Positions 1-5,233 of a stretch of DNA of 5,233 nucleotides are shown here, piece after piece. Under the pieces are notes generated by a model, which worked only from the letters and a program-made list of their open reading frames with translations, made no database searches and had not been told where the DNA came from. This DNA comes from a bacterium. GTDB lineage: Bacteria; CG03. Both the position numbers and the translations under genes were made by a program. The stretch lies in contig VMTI01000183.1 of NCBI GenBank assembly GCA_013791675.1, positions 1-5,233 on the forward strand, read 5' to 3'. Positions within the stretch are counted from its first letter, which is position 1; each line of letters opens with the position of its first letter.

Positions 1-180
1 CGCGGGAGGGATTGTGTCTGACCCTCCCACCCAGTTGATAACTGCGCCGTTTGTCGCGGAACTGTATGCCACCCCGCTCTTAACACCACTGAAATCTCTG
101 AATGTCCAGTTTACTCCCGATCCGTCCGCCTTAACATTATAATCCGCCGTACCCGGCGTATCGTTAAATACGCAGTTGTA
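1..180 (-). pseudogene. Frameshifted, left-truncated continuation of the surface-protein gene
   Basis: Sixty codons are open on the minus strand, one frame away from the main coding frame, and run to the window edge. They read sensibly: YNCVFNDTPGTADYNV, then KADGSGVNWTFRDFSGV, then a stretch ending GGSDTIPPA. This is typical of the beta-rich modules of the upstream protein. The final DTIPPA resembles the linkers that open the Ig-like and FN3 modules at residues 206 and 317, so another module probably follows outside the window. Adding one A to the AAA run at 180-182 joins the frames and gives the natural join ATF-YNCVFND. This could be a real one-base deletion, making the gene broken or phase-variable, or a sequencing or assembly error. 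The gene's true 3' end is not visible. Confidence 0.75.
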
Positions 181-3100
181 AATGTAGCGGCGGATGCCAA
201 TGCGCTTGCCCTGATATAGCTTGAATCACCGGCGCTGTCCTGAATATTATCAAAAGTCCCGCTGCTTAAATCCACAACGGTCGTCCCCGCATACTGTAAT
301 CTTAAACCTTCCGAATTGAGGTTAGAAAATTTATAGTTACTCGCGTTTATTGCTCCGGATGTTATAAAGCCGTAATATGTTCCGGCAACTGCCGACGTGG
401 ATATTGTCGGATTTGCCGGTGTGCCAATCATCTGAATTGTTCCTGCGGTGTCAACAGTTAATTTTGTCCCGATGGGCGAATCATTAAACTCAATCTTTTT
501 CTGGATATTCTGGTCGCCAGATGATGAAATGGATACAAAATAAAACACATCGTCTAATTGATAATCCCCCGTCTGGACTGTAAACTTCACGCCTCTATTG
601 TTTGATATATGTTCAAACCCTTCTGTCACTGTTCCCGGTGTATCATCATATAAAACTGTCCCTGTCCCTCTTTTTACCGAAAATTCAGATGTAGCCGCTG
701 CATTTATGCAGCGAACTTCCCATAATTCCGTCAAGGTCTTTCCATCCTCCGTTGTAGGATAAGAAATTGACCCCGTCCCCTTTAATGTTGAATTCGGCAG
801 CGTCGCTGTTGACACATACAACAATTCCCCATAGTTGAATTTCTGTAGGGGCAGGGCTTGTCCCTGCCCAACATGATAATCTCCCCAAACCTGCACTGAA
901 CCCTGCAAAGTATCTTGATTATATGAAATAAGATAAGACCCCGCGGTGTCCATACCTGCGGCATCTACTTTTGTTGTGGAATATAGATTACACCCTTTTA
1001 ATGTTAGTTTTGAAACAGCCGTACTATCATAACCAATATCACCACTCGTATTATTACCGCTCTTACCCAATGCACAGTTCACCACCGTATTGTTTATGGA
1101 AGCTTGTGAGTAAACACCATAAGCATTTGAGTAACTCTCATTATTGCTGACGATATTATTGTTGGAAGTGTTGTTAATATAAATACCAACAGAAGAATTC
1201 AAATAGCAATCATTGTTGGCTATTACATTACCGTTAGAATTGGTATTAAGGTAAATCCCTGCCGAAGAATTTGAATAACAACTATTACCGCTTATCGTAT
1301 TATTGGCACTTGAGTTAAGGTAAATGCCACCAGAAGTATTTGAGTAACAAATGTTGTTGGTTATTGTGTTGTTGAAACTGTTGAAAAGGAGAATACCATA
1401 ATTAACATTCGAGTAACAACTATTATTGCTAATCGTGTTGTTGGAACTATTCCAAAGGTAAATGCCGTAATATCCGTTATGAATACTTGAATAATTTATT
1501 TTGCCTCTTGTTCCGGCGCCATCAAAAGTTATTCCATATTTTCCGGCAACAGCAACTCCCACACTGCTCACTTCCACATAATGCATATTGAAGTTTGCTT
1601 CTGTTTGTGAATAGTTTCTGATGTATGTTTTATAAGATGAATTTTCCGATGCAATCAGGCAGTTTCTCGTTGACGGCGTTGTATCAATATTGCCCTGAAC
1701 ATCAAACTTTCCGCCGTTATTCACAATAATTCCATGTTCTCCTGCCGAAACACATTTAATTTTCAGTGTTGAAATATATCCTGTATTCGGCGGCATCAGA
1801 AACTGACCGCCGTTCATTATTTCAAGGTTTCCCGCTACGGTCAGAGTCCTTGAGGAGACAGCCCCGTCAAACTTCAAAGTCCCGAAATTCATGACGCTGA
1901 CAGAAGAGCACATTGCTTCAAACATATTAAATGTTACCGTATGCGAAATCTGAACAACGCTTAATGAATTGGGGACAGTTCCTTTATCCCATGTTGCGCC
2001 CACTCCCCAGTTCCCACCCTGAATGCTCTTCCAGATTCCGCCCTGCACAACCTGCGCCCAGTTAGAATTATTGTAATTGACAGACGGAACCGTTCCTGAC
2101 GATGTCCACGAACTCCAGTTATTAGCATCGTCTTTTGCTTTTATCGCAAACCAGTAAGTCACGCCTTCGTTAAACCCCGCCAATATCGGCGGTTCCTGCG
2201 AGCCCGGAGCGGCTGGAGTCCACGACTGAACATAAGTATGAGTCCAGCTCGCGTTATAATCCGCAGTCCCTATATATTTCGTCGCGTATTTTACATCATA
2301 CTGCGAAGCGCTTCCCCCCATCGTCCCGTCGTCTCCAGGCGCTGTCCATTTAAGCTGTATCTCGCCCGCATTACTACCGACGAGAGCCGTGAGATTTGAT
2401 ATTGCCGCAGGCGGGGTAATATCTTTCAGAATATAAAAAACGTCATTCATAGTGCCCGTGGTGCCCGCTACGTCCCACGCCCGGACAGACACATAATTGG
2501 TACCCGGCGAAGAATACAATGAATTGAAATTAACTGTCCAATCAGTTGTATAGTTTGCTGCCCCACCGGGAAGAGCGATATTAGTCCAGTCAATTATTAA
2601 GTTTCCCGTCTGGGAAGGCCCCGACATCACTTTGTACTGTATCGTATCCAGACCTGTCCCGGCGTCCGCAAAATCAACATTGTAAGTTGTTCCGGCGCTG
2701 TTCCTTACGACATCATCGCCGGTCTGATTGTCAGCAATATAAGGCGGAGTTGTATCCGCCGGAGCCTGCGTGCTTATCACAACTTTCACATAATTTGTCC
2801 ATATCTCACCAACATTTGGGTTTGAATACTTCCCGCCGACGATAATCAGGTCAAGACGGCTTGTTGTTGTATCTATGTATTGAAGATAACCCAACGAAAT
2901 CGTACTTGAAAGCGTCACCTCCGCAACCACGCCTGTGTCGCTGTCAAAAATATCCCGCGCTTTCGTCTGATAATTCCAGATTCCAAGTTTACAATACTGG
3001 TTTCCCGAATTAAAATCGTTCCCCTTACCCACCCACTCGACGGAAATGCCGTCAATCGTATTTGTATCTTCGCCGATAATAAATTTAAAATGGTGCATTG

Positions 3101-3371
3101 CATGAAGCGCTGTAGCGGTTGAAACATAATGGCTTGCATCAGAGGAGTTGACTAAAGAATACGCGCTCGCAGGAAATGCCGCCTGCCCCGCTATGTCAGG
3201 ATTCGATATGCTGAGCCAGTTGCTGTCAACCCAGTAACCCACTTTATTTGTGTCCGACGAGCCGCCCGAAAAATCATATATTGCCTCGCCCGCATAAATG
3301 TTAGAAATTGGCAATGCAGCTAAAAAAATTGCGCAAGCAAGTTTTCTACATTTGAACAATATTTTTTTCAA
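111..3371 (-). CDS. Large secreted multidomain surface protein (Ig-like, FN3, G8-like, right-handed beta-helix); 3' end disrupted by a frameshift
   Basis: The frame encodes 1086 residues from a TTG start. The start is supported by AAGGAG six bases upstream and by a Sec signal peptide (basic residues 2-10, hydrophobic 11-23, likely cleavage after IYA at 25-27). Modules in order: a beta-rich N-terminal module (about 28-203); an Ig-like module opened by DTTPP (206-316); an FN3 module opened by DITPPAAISNLTA (317-430) with an aromatic-rich TYWFAIKAKD strand; a G8-like module with W-x-TW and G-rich turns (445-535); a right-handed parallel beta-helix (about 600-770) with six 23-24-residue coils of the form GIYLxNSxNNTISNNxCYSN (636-766); and further beta modules (770-1060). 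FN3 plus NosD/PbH1-type helices usually means an exported carbohydrate-binding, adhesive or polysaccharide-processing protein. I see no identifiable catalytic residues, so activity is unknown. The last 15 residues are arginine-rich and out of character; the true product probably continues in another frame (see 1-180). The gene has its own promoter just upstream. Confidence 0.85.
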   Translation of the reverse strand: MKKILFKCRKLACAIFLAALPISNIYAGEAIYDFSGGSSDTNKVGYWVDSNWLSISNPDIAGQAAFPASAYSLVNSSDASHYVSTATALHAMHHFKFIIGEDTNTIDGISVEWVGKGNDFNSGNQYCKLGIWNYQTKARDIFDSDTGVVAEVTLSSTISLGYLQYIDTTTSRLDLIIVGGKYSNPNVGEIWTNYVKVVISTQAPADTTPPYIADNQTGDDVVRNSAGTTYNVDFADAGTGLDTIQYKVMSGPSQTGNLIIDWTNIALPGGAANYTTDWTVNFNSLYSSPGTNYVSVRAWDVAGTTGTMNDVFYILKDITPPAAISNLTALVGSNAGEIQLKWTAPGDDGTMGGSASQYDVKYATKYIGTADYNASWTHTYVQSWTPAAPGSQEPPILAGFNEGVTYWFAIKAKDDANNWSSWTSSGTVPSVNYNNSNWAQVVQGGIWKSIQGGNWGVGATWDKGTVPNSLSVVQISHTVTFNMFEAMCSSVSVMNFGTLKFDGAVSSRTLTVAGNLEIMNGGQFLMPPNTGYISTLKIKCVSAGEHGIIVNNGGKFDVQGNIDTTPSTRNCLIASENSSYKTYIRNYSQTEANFNMHYVEVSSVGVAVAGKYGITFDGAGTRGKINYSSIHNGYYGIYLWNSSNNTISNNSCYSNVNYGILLFNSFNNTITNNICYSNTSGGIYLNSSANNTISGNSCYSNSSAGIYLNTNSNGNVIANNDCYLNSSVGIYINNTSNNNIVSNNESYSNAYGVYSQASINNTVVNCALGKSGNNTSGDIGYDSTAVSKLTLKGCNLYSTTKVDAAGMDTAGSYLISYNQDTLQGSVQVWGDYHVGQGQALPLQKFNYGELLYVSTATLPNSTLKGTGSISYPTTEDGKTLTELWEVRCINAAATSEFSVKRGTGTVLYDDTPGTVTEGFEHISNNRGVKFTVQTGDYQLDDVFYFVSISSSGDQNIQKKIEFNDSPIGTKLTVDTAGTIQMIGTPANPTISTSAVAGTYYGFITSGAINASNYKFSNLNSEGLRLQYAGTTVVDLSSGTFDNIQDSAGDSSYIRASALASAATFTTAYLTIRRVRRIIMLRRTDRE
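845..872. repeat. GC-rich palindrome inside the surface-protein gene, in frame
   Basis: GGGCAGGG at 849-856 and CCCTGCCC at 862-869 form a perfect 8-bp stem around a 5-base loop. GT at 845-846 can pair with AC at 871-872. The minus-strand reading contributes VGQGQALPLQ (residues 834-843), between WGDYH and KFNYGELLYV. The low-complexity GQ-rich peptide differs in character from its beta-sandwich surroundings. Palindromes of this GTAGGGGCAGGG...CCCTGCCC type are, as I recall, interspersed in many bacterial genomes. The likely reading is a small REP/MITE-like element inserted without breaking the frame. Confidence 0.6.
1074..1466 (-). repeat. Six tandem 69-72-bp units encoding beta-helix coils
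   Basis: The coils start at glycines 636, 659, 682, 705, 729 and 752, giving periods of 23, 23, 23, 24 and 23 residues. Each begins G-[IV]-[YL], followed by an asparagine- and serine-rich NNTISNN turn and usually [SDI]CYSN. These match PbH1/NosD-type right-handed beta-helix rungs, with asparagine ladders and a cysteine or glutamate before the YSN turn. DNA identity between units is high enough (recurrent plus-strand 'attattgct', 'gtaacaact') to suggest tandem duplication and to make the tract prone to unit gain or loss. The tract is more AT-rich than the rest of the gene. Confidence 0.8.
3291..3371 (-). other. Signal peptide coding region of the surface protein
   Basis: Residues 1-27 have the three-part layout of a Sec/SPase I signal. 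There is a basic n-region (KKILFKCRK), a hydrophobic core (LACAIFLAALPI) and an IYA motif ending at residue 27, followed by GEA. The cysteines at 8 and 13 do not sit in a proper lipobox, so a lipoprotein signal is unlikely. The protein is therefore expected to leave the cytoplasm as a soluble or surface-attached product. Confidence 0.8.
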
Positions 3372-3377
3372 CAGCCA

Positions 3378-3383
3378 CTCCTT
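3378..3383 (-). promoter_or_regulatory. Ribosome binding site AAGGAG deciding the TTG start
   Basis: AAGGAG on the minus strand is separated by six bases (TGGCTG) from the TTG at 3371-3369. It is the only good Shine-Dalgarno near the signal peptide and justifies a TTG rather than an internal ATG start. Confidence 0.85.
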
Positions 3384-3456
3384 AAAAAAAGATACATCCC
3401 TCAGCTTATTTTACACGGCACCCGCAAACTATATTCCTTTTCCAAACCCTGCTATA

Positions 3457-3485
3457 ATGATAAATTAAAAAGTCAAGTTTGTCTA
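3457..3485 (-). promoter_or_regulatory. Sigma-70-type promoter of the surface-protein gene
   Basis: On the minus strand, -35 TAGACA (3485-3480, 5/6 to TTGACA) is followed by a 17-bp spacer and -10 TATCAT (3462-3457, 5/6 to TATAAT). The predicted start is an A near 3450, giving an mRNA leader of about 79 bases that includes the ribosome binding site. The architecture matches the promoter of the response-regulator gene base for base in spacing, which raises confidence. No transcript data are available. Confidence 0.65.
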
Positions 3486-3501
3486 TGTGCTTTATATCAC
3501 A
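3486..3501. promoter_or_regulatory. CRP/FNR-like operator upstream of the surface-protein gene
   Basis: The plus strand reads TGTGC, six bases (TTTATA), then TCACA. This is the CRP-type TGTGA-N6-TCACA dyad with a single mismatch in the ten defined bases. It abuts the -35 element, with its centre near -43.5 relative to the predicted start, close to the -41.5 class II activator position. A near-identical site occurs at 3993-4008. The regulator is inferred; no such gene is in the window. Confidence 0.6.
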
Positions 3502-3542
3502 AAGACACGTCATCGCTAAAACGGCATTGCCTCTAAATTTTC

Positions 3543-3956
3543 TTAACCCTCATCCGGCACCGCGTTTTCGCCGGTTTTACGGTCGGGCTGTTCGTTAAAA
3601 AGCGCCTCGACTTTATCAACAAGCTCCCTCGGAGAATAAGGTTTCTCCAGATAGCCCGCGACGCCGTAACGTTTTGCCGTGGCAGATATCACCTCTCCTG
3701 AAAGCCCCGAAATGAGCAGAACTTTTGACGGAGCCCTGCCTTTGTCTTGAAGCAGTTTCATCAGATGGTCGCCGCTTAAATACGGAAGCCGCAGATCCAG
3801 CAGCACCAAATCAAAATCCTCCTGATAAAGCCTCGCGAGAGCCGACGGGCCCTCGGATTCATAAAACACATCATAGCCCTCGCGCATAAGCGTAAAACCG
3901 CTCAGCGTCCTGATACCGGGGTCATCGTCCACAATCAGCACTTTTTTAGATTTCAT
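3543..3956 (-). CDS. Stand-alone CheY-like response regulator (receiver domain only)
   Basis: This 137-residue cytoplasmic protein is almost entirely one receiver (REC) domain, residues 4-120. It has the full catalytic set: acidic pair D10/D11 in VLIVDDDPGIR, phospho-acceptor D54 in LVLLDLRLPYLSG, switch serine S83 in LLISGLSG, aromatic Y102, and K105 in the GYLEKPYSP cis-peptide motif. It should accept phosphate from a histidine kinase and switch conformation. With no DNA-binding or enzymatic output domain, it must act by protein contact or as a phosphorelay intermediate. A 17-residue charged tail (NEQPDRKTGENAVPDEG) follows. The ATG at 3956 is the first possible start, since an in-frame TAG lies one codon further upstream, and the next methionine (M24) would lose strand beta-1. 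There is no properly spaced Shine-Dalgarno (AGG sits two bases from the ATG). No kinase gene is adjacent, so its partner is unknown. Confidence 0.93.
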   Translation of the reverse strand: MKSKKVLIVDDDPGIRTLSGFTLMREGYDVFYESEGPSALARLYQEDFDLVLLDLRLPYLSGDHLMKLLQDKGRAPSKVLLISGLSGEVISATAKRYGVAGYLEKPYSPRELVDKVEALFNEQPDRKTGENAVPDEG

Positions 3957-3963
3957 ATCCTAT

Positions 3964-3992
3964 ATTCTATCACTAATTGAGGCGGCTGTCTA
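3964..3992 (-). promoter_or_regulatory. Sigma-70-type promoter of the response-regulator gene
   Basis: On the minus strand, -35 TAGACA (3992-3987), a 17-bp spacer and -10 TAGAAT (3969-3964, 5/6) lie together. A TG at the extended -10 position gives TGATAGAAT. The predicted start is near 3957-3958, directly at the ATG (3956), so the transcript would have at most two leader bases. This explains the lack of a usable ribosome binding site. Confidence 0.7.
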
Positions 3993-4008
3993 CGTGATAT
4001 ATGTCACA
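3993..4008. promoter_or_regulatory. CRP/FNR-like operator upstream of the response-regulator gene
   Basis: The plus strand reads CGTGA, six bases (TATATG), then TCACA, nine of ten matches to TGTGA-N6-TCACA. It directly abuts the -35 TAGACA. The minus-strand box beginning TTGTGA and ending TAGACA is identical at 19 of 23 positions to the one at 3480-3502. The same spacing to the promoter suggests activation by the same CRP/FNR-family protein. Confidence 0.65.
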
Positions 4009-4076
4009 ACTTTCAGCGACGGAGGATTTTGTTTAAAAGCGTTTCGTCCGCCGTGGCGGGGCCTGACGGAGTAATT

Positions 4077-4096
4077 CCCCTTTTTTGTAAAAGGGG
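4077..4096. repeat. Hairpin CCCCTTTT / AAAAGGGG
   Basis: CCCCTTTT (4077-4084) and AAAAGGGG (4089-4096) form a perfect 8-bp stem around the loop TTGT. It lies about 30 bases past the beta-barrel stop codon and next to a second hairpin. It is probably part of one composite intergenic repeat and may also act as a 3' mRNA end structure. Confidence 0.65.
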
Positions 4097-4097
4097 T

Positions 4098-4116
4098 GTC
4101 AGACCGGAGGTCTGAC
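4098..4116. repeat. Hairpin GTCAGACC / GGTCTGAC just past the barrel gene
   Basis: GTCAGACC (4098-4105) and GGTCTGAC (4109-4116) form a perfect 8-bp stem with a GGA loop, beginning about ten bases past the stop at 4127. On the transcribed strand it is followed by ACCCCTTTT, not a clean U tract, so it is at best a weak intrinsic terminator. The flanking CTGACGGAGTAATT (4063-4076) and CTGACGGGGTATTT (4112-4125) are imperfect direct repeats, which supports a mobile or interspersed repeat unit of about 50-60 bp. Confidence 0.65.
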
Positions 4117-4126
4117 GGGGTATTTA

Positions 4127-5233
4127 TTAAAAACTATAATGCAGCCGGACAAGATAGCCGCGAGAATCATAATCTTCGGTATCAGTTTTTTCGTCGTTCT
4201 TCTCAAAGCTGAAACCCGATGTGACAGAAAGATTCTCCCGCGCATTATAAGTTATTTCCGCCGAATAATTCAGCAGAGCTGTTTTTATATCCTCCGCACA
4301 AAGAGGCGTCGGGAGCTTTATTCTTGAAGTTTTTGAACCGTATAAAAACAGATTCAGTTTTTTTGTAAACTTTAAATTGGCGCCCAGCGACAAAGACACT
4401 GTTTGGTCGACAGACTTATTGTAAACATTTTTCGTTTGGTTAGTTGTGTAACCGGCATCAAACGACATACGGGAACCGATAGAACCGGAGTAAGCGAAAG
4501 ACAAAACGCCTGTTTCCAAATCCTGTCCCGTAGCGGTTGAGGCGTAATTCTTGAAAACAGAATCGGAAAAGCCTGCCGAGAGCATCTGATTCCCTATACG
4601 GTAATTGGCGCTGACATTCAGCCCCTTCGTTTCGTTGCTGAGAAGCGTGGAAGAACTTCCTTCAACCTTGTTCAGCGTTGACGAAACATTAATTCCCGGA
4701 AGGTTTTTCACGTTCATTTGAAAACCGTAATTCGCCGCGGTCTGCTTTGTCGTGACAACATCAGCGGCATTATCCAGATTATCTTCGGATGATTGAAGCG
4801 CTCCGCTGAGTCTTAAAAATTTAAAAGGATAACAGCCCGCCGACACTTCGGAGGTCTCCCTGTCAGGATAGAGGCCGGGGCTCGAAAGATTTAAAAAATC
4901 CGCCTCGGCTATTTGATATTTGCCGGCCAAATCAAAAATCTTTGTAAAAAAACGCGTTTCAAATCTGTACGCCGCGCCTGTTGTGGAAAGGCCGAGAGCA
5001 TATGTTTCCGACGCAGAGGTATAATTGTTTTGCCGCCGCGCGCTTGATGCGCTCTCGCCCTTAAAATCCATAAACCCGCATGCCCACCGGAGCTCGGAAC
5101 TCAACACCTCATTTTCGAGTGCGGAATTTGACGGGCCCGGAGAGCTTATGGAACTTTCGGAATCAGAAGTCTGTACACCGGAAAACTTTAAGATAAAACC
5201 CGCAGGCAGTTTCAGCGAAGTGTTGACTCCGCC
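4127..5233 (-). CDS. Outer-membrane beta-barrel protein, 5'-truncated by the window edge
   Basis: The frame is open from the right edge to a TAA at 4129-4127, giving 368 visible residues. A GTG at 5107 could be taken as a start. However, the 42 codons before it (GVNTSLKLPAGFILKFSGVQ...) are also barrel-like and unbroken, so the gene very probably begins outside the window. The protein is a series of amphipathic beta-strand pairs joined by polar loops, for example MLSAGFSDSVF, MSFDAGYTTNQ, KLNLFLYGSKTS and LSVTSGFSFEKND. It ends in GYLVRLHYSF. Alternating hydrophobic residues and a terminal phenylalanine form the classical signal read by the BAM assembly machinery. It should reside in the outer membrane as a porin-like or otherwise uncharacterised barrel; substrate and family are not recognisable. 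There is no promoter or signal peptide in view. Palindromes follow its stop codon. Confidence 0.85.
   Translation of the reverse strand, partial: GGVNTSLKLPAGFILKFSGVQTSDSESSISSPGPSNSALENEVLSSELRWACGFMDFKGESASSARRQNNYTSASETYALGLSTTGAAYRFETRFFTKIFDLAGKYQIAEADFLNLSSPGLYPDRETSEVSAGCYPFKFLRLSGALQSSEDNLDNAADVVTTKQTAANYGFQMNVKNLPGINVSSTLNKVEGSSSTLLSNETKGLNVSANYRIGNQMLSAGFSDSVFKNYASTATGQDLETGVLSFAYSGSIGSRMSFDAGYTTNQTKNVYNKSVDQTVSLSLGANLKFTKKLNLFLYGSKTSRIKLPTPLCAEDIKTALLNYSAEITYNARENLSVTSGFSFEKNDEKTDTEDYDSRGYLVRLHYSF

Noticed and set aside
180..186. Programmed ribosomal frameshifting at the frame break
   Set aside because: ACA TTT ACA does not fit an X XXY YYZ slippery heptamer in the coding frame, and no downstream stimulatory stem is evident. 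A one-base deletion is simpler.
782..964. Short open frames at 685-888 and 782-964 (one reading GRDKPCPY through the palindrome)
   Set aside because: They lie wholly within the surface-protein gene in other frames. The peptide simply translates the palindrome in another frame.
2765..2783. Third CRP-like site (CGTGCTTATCACAA)
   Set aside because: It lies inside coding sequence, and the half sites are about two bases too close compared with the two intergenic operators.
2915..3139. 74-codon open frame within the surface-protein gene
   Set aside because: It overlaps the strongly supported signal-peptide and N-terminal module frame and shows no ribosome binding site or recognisable domain.
3330..3350. 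Lipoprotein signal at L11-A12-C13 of the surface protein
   Set aside because: The -3 position is lysine, the cysteine precedes the hydrophobic core, and a good SPase I site follows at residue 27.
3450..3458. Plus-strand extended -10 TGCTATAAT that could drive RNA antisense to the response regulator
   Set aside because: No -35-like hexamer lies at 16-18 bp, the region is AT-rich, and no plus-strand gene follows.
3451..3476. Alternative minus-strand promoter TTGACT (3476-3471) with TATAGC (3456-3451)
   Set aside because: The spacer is only 14 bp and the -10 matches 4/6. The overlapping TAGACA / 17 bp / TATCAT pair is better and is duplicated at the other gene.
3522..3531. Possible terminator hairpin after the response-regulator gene (GGCAATGCC then GTTTT)
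   Set aside because: The stem is only 3 bp. It is too weak to call, and no other terminator is visible in 3502-3542.
4139..4327. 62-codon plus-strand open frame opposite the barrel gene
   Set aside because: It lies antisense to the conserved C-terminal barrel strands, with no promoter or protein-like composition to support it.

Overview
The window comes from a Gram-negative, diderm bacterium. It encodes an outer-membrane beta-barrel protein with a classical C-terminal phenylalanine, and a large Sec-exported multidomain protein. Base composition is mixed: moderately GC-rich in the response-regulator gene, AT-rich in the beta-helix repeats. The style of the large protein (G8-like, FN3, Ig-like and right-handed beta-helix modules joined by 'DTTPP' linkers), together with intergenic palindromes, reminds me of uncultured lineages such as Elusimicrobiota or Omnitrophota. 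That placement is from memory and is weak.

All three genes lie on the minus strand, so transcription runs from high to low coordinates. At the right edge (4127-5233) is the 3' part of a beta-barrel gene whose start lies outside the window. A 170-bp gap follows. It holds a cluster of palindromes next to the barrel gene and a well-formed promoter next to the following gene. That gene (3543-3956) encodes a stand-alone CheY-like receiver. A second 171-bp gap (3372-3542) holds another promoter. It leads into the large surface protein, which starts at 3371 (TTG with a good ribosome binding site) and runs off the left edge. Its reading frame is broken near 180-182 by what looks like one missing base, and coding sense continues in another frame to position 1.

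The most interesting signal is regulatory. Both intergenic gaps carry the same 23-bp box: TTGTGA, a 6-bp spacer and a CAC half site, then TAGACA. The box is 19/23 identical between the two copies. In each copy a CRP/FNR-like operator directly abuts a -35 element (TAGACA), and exactly 17 bp further on lies a good -10 (TATCAT or TAGAAT). The two promoters superimpose with a constant offset of 507 bp at every element. This suggests that the response regulator and the surface protein are separate transcription units under one CRP/FNR-family factor. At the response-regulator gene the predicted transcription start falls only 1-2 bases before the ATG, so its mRNA would be leaderless; this fits the absence of a usable Shine-Dalgarno there.

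A second notable feature is a GC-rich palindrome (845-872) carried in frame inside the surface-protein gene. It looks like an interspersed repeat element that has been absorbed as ten codons.
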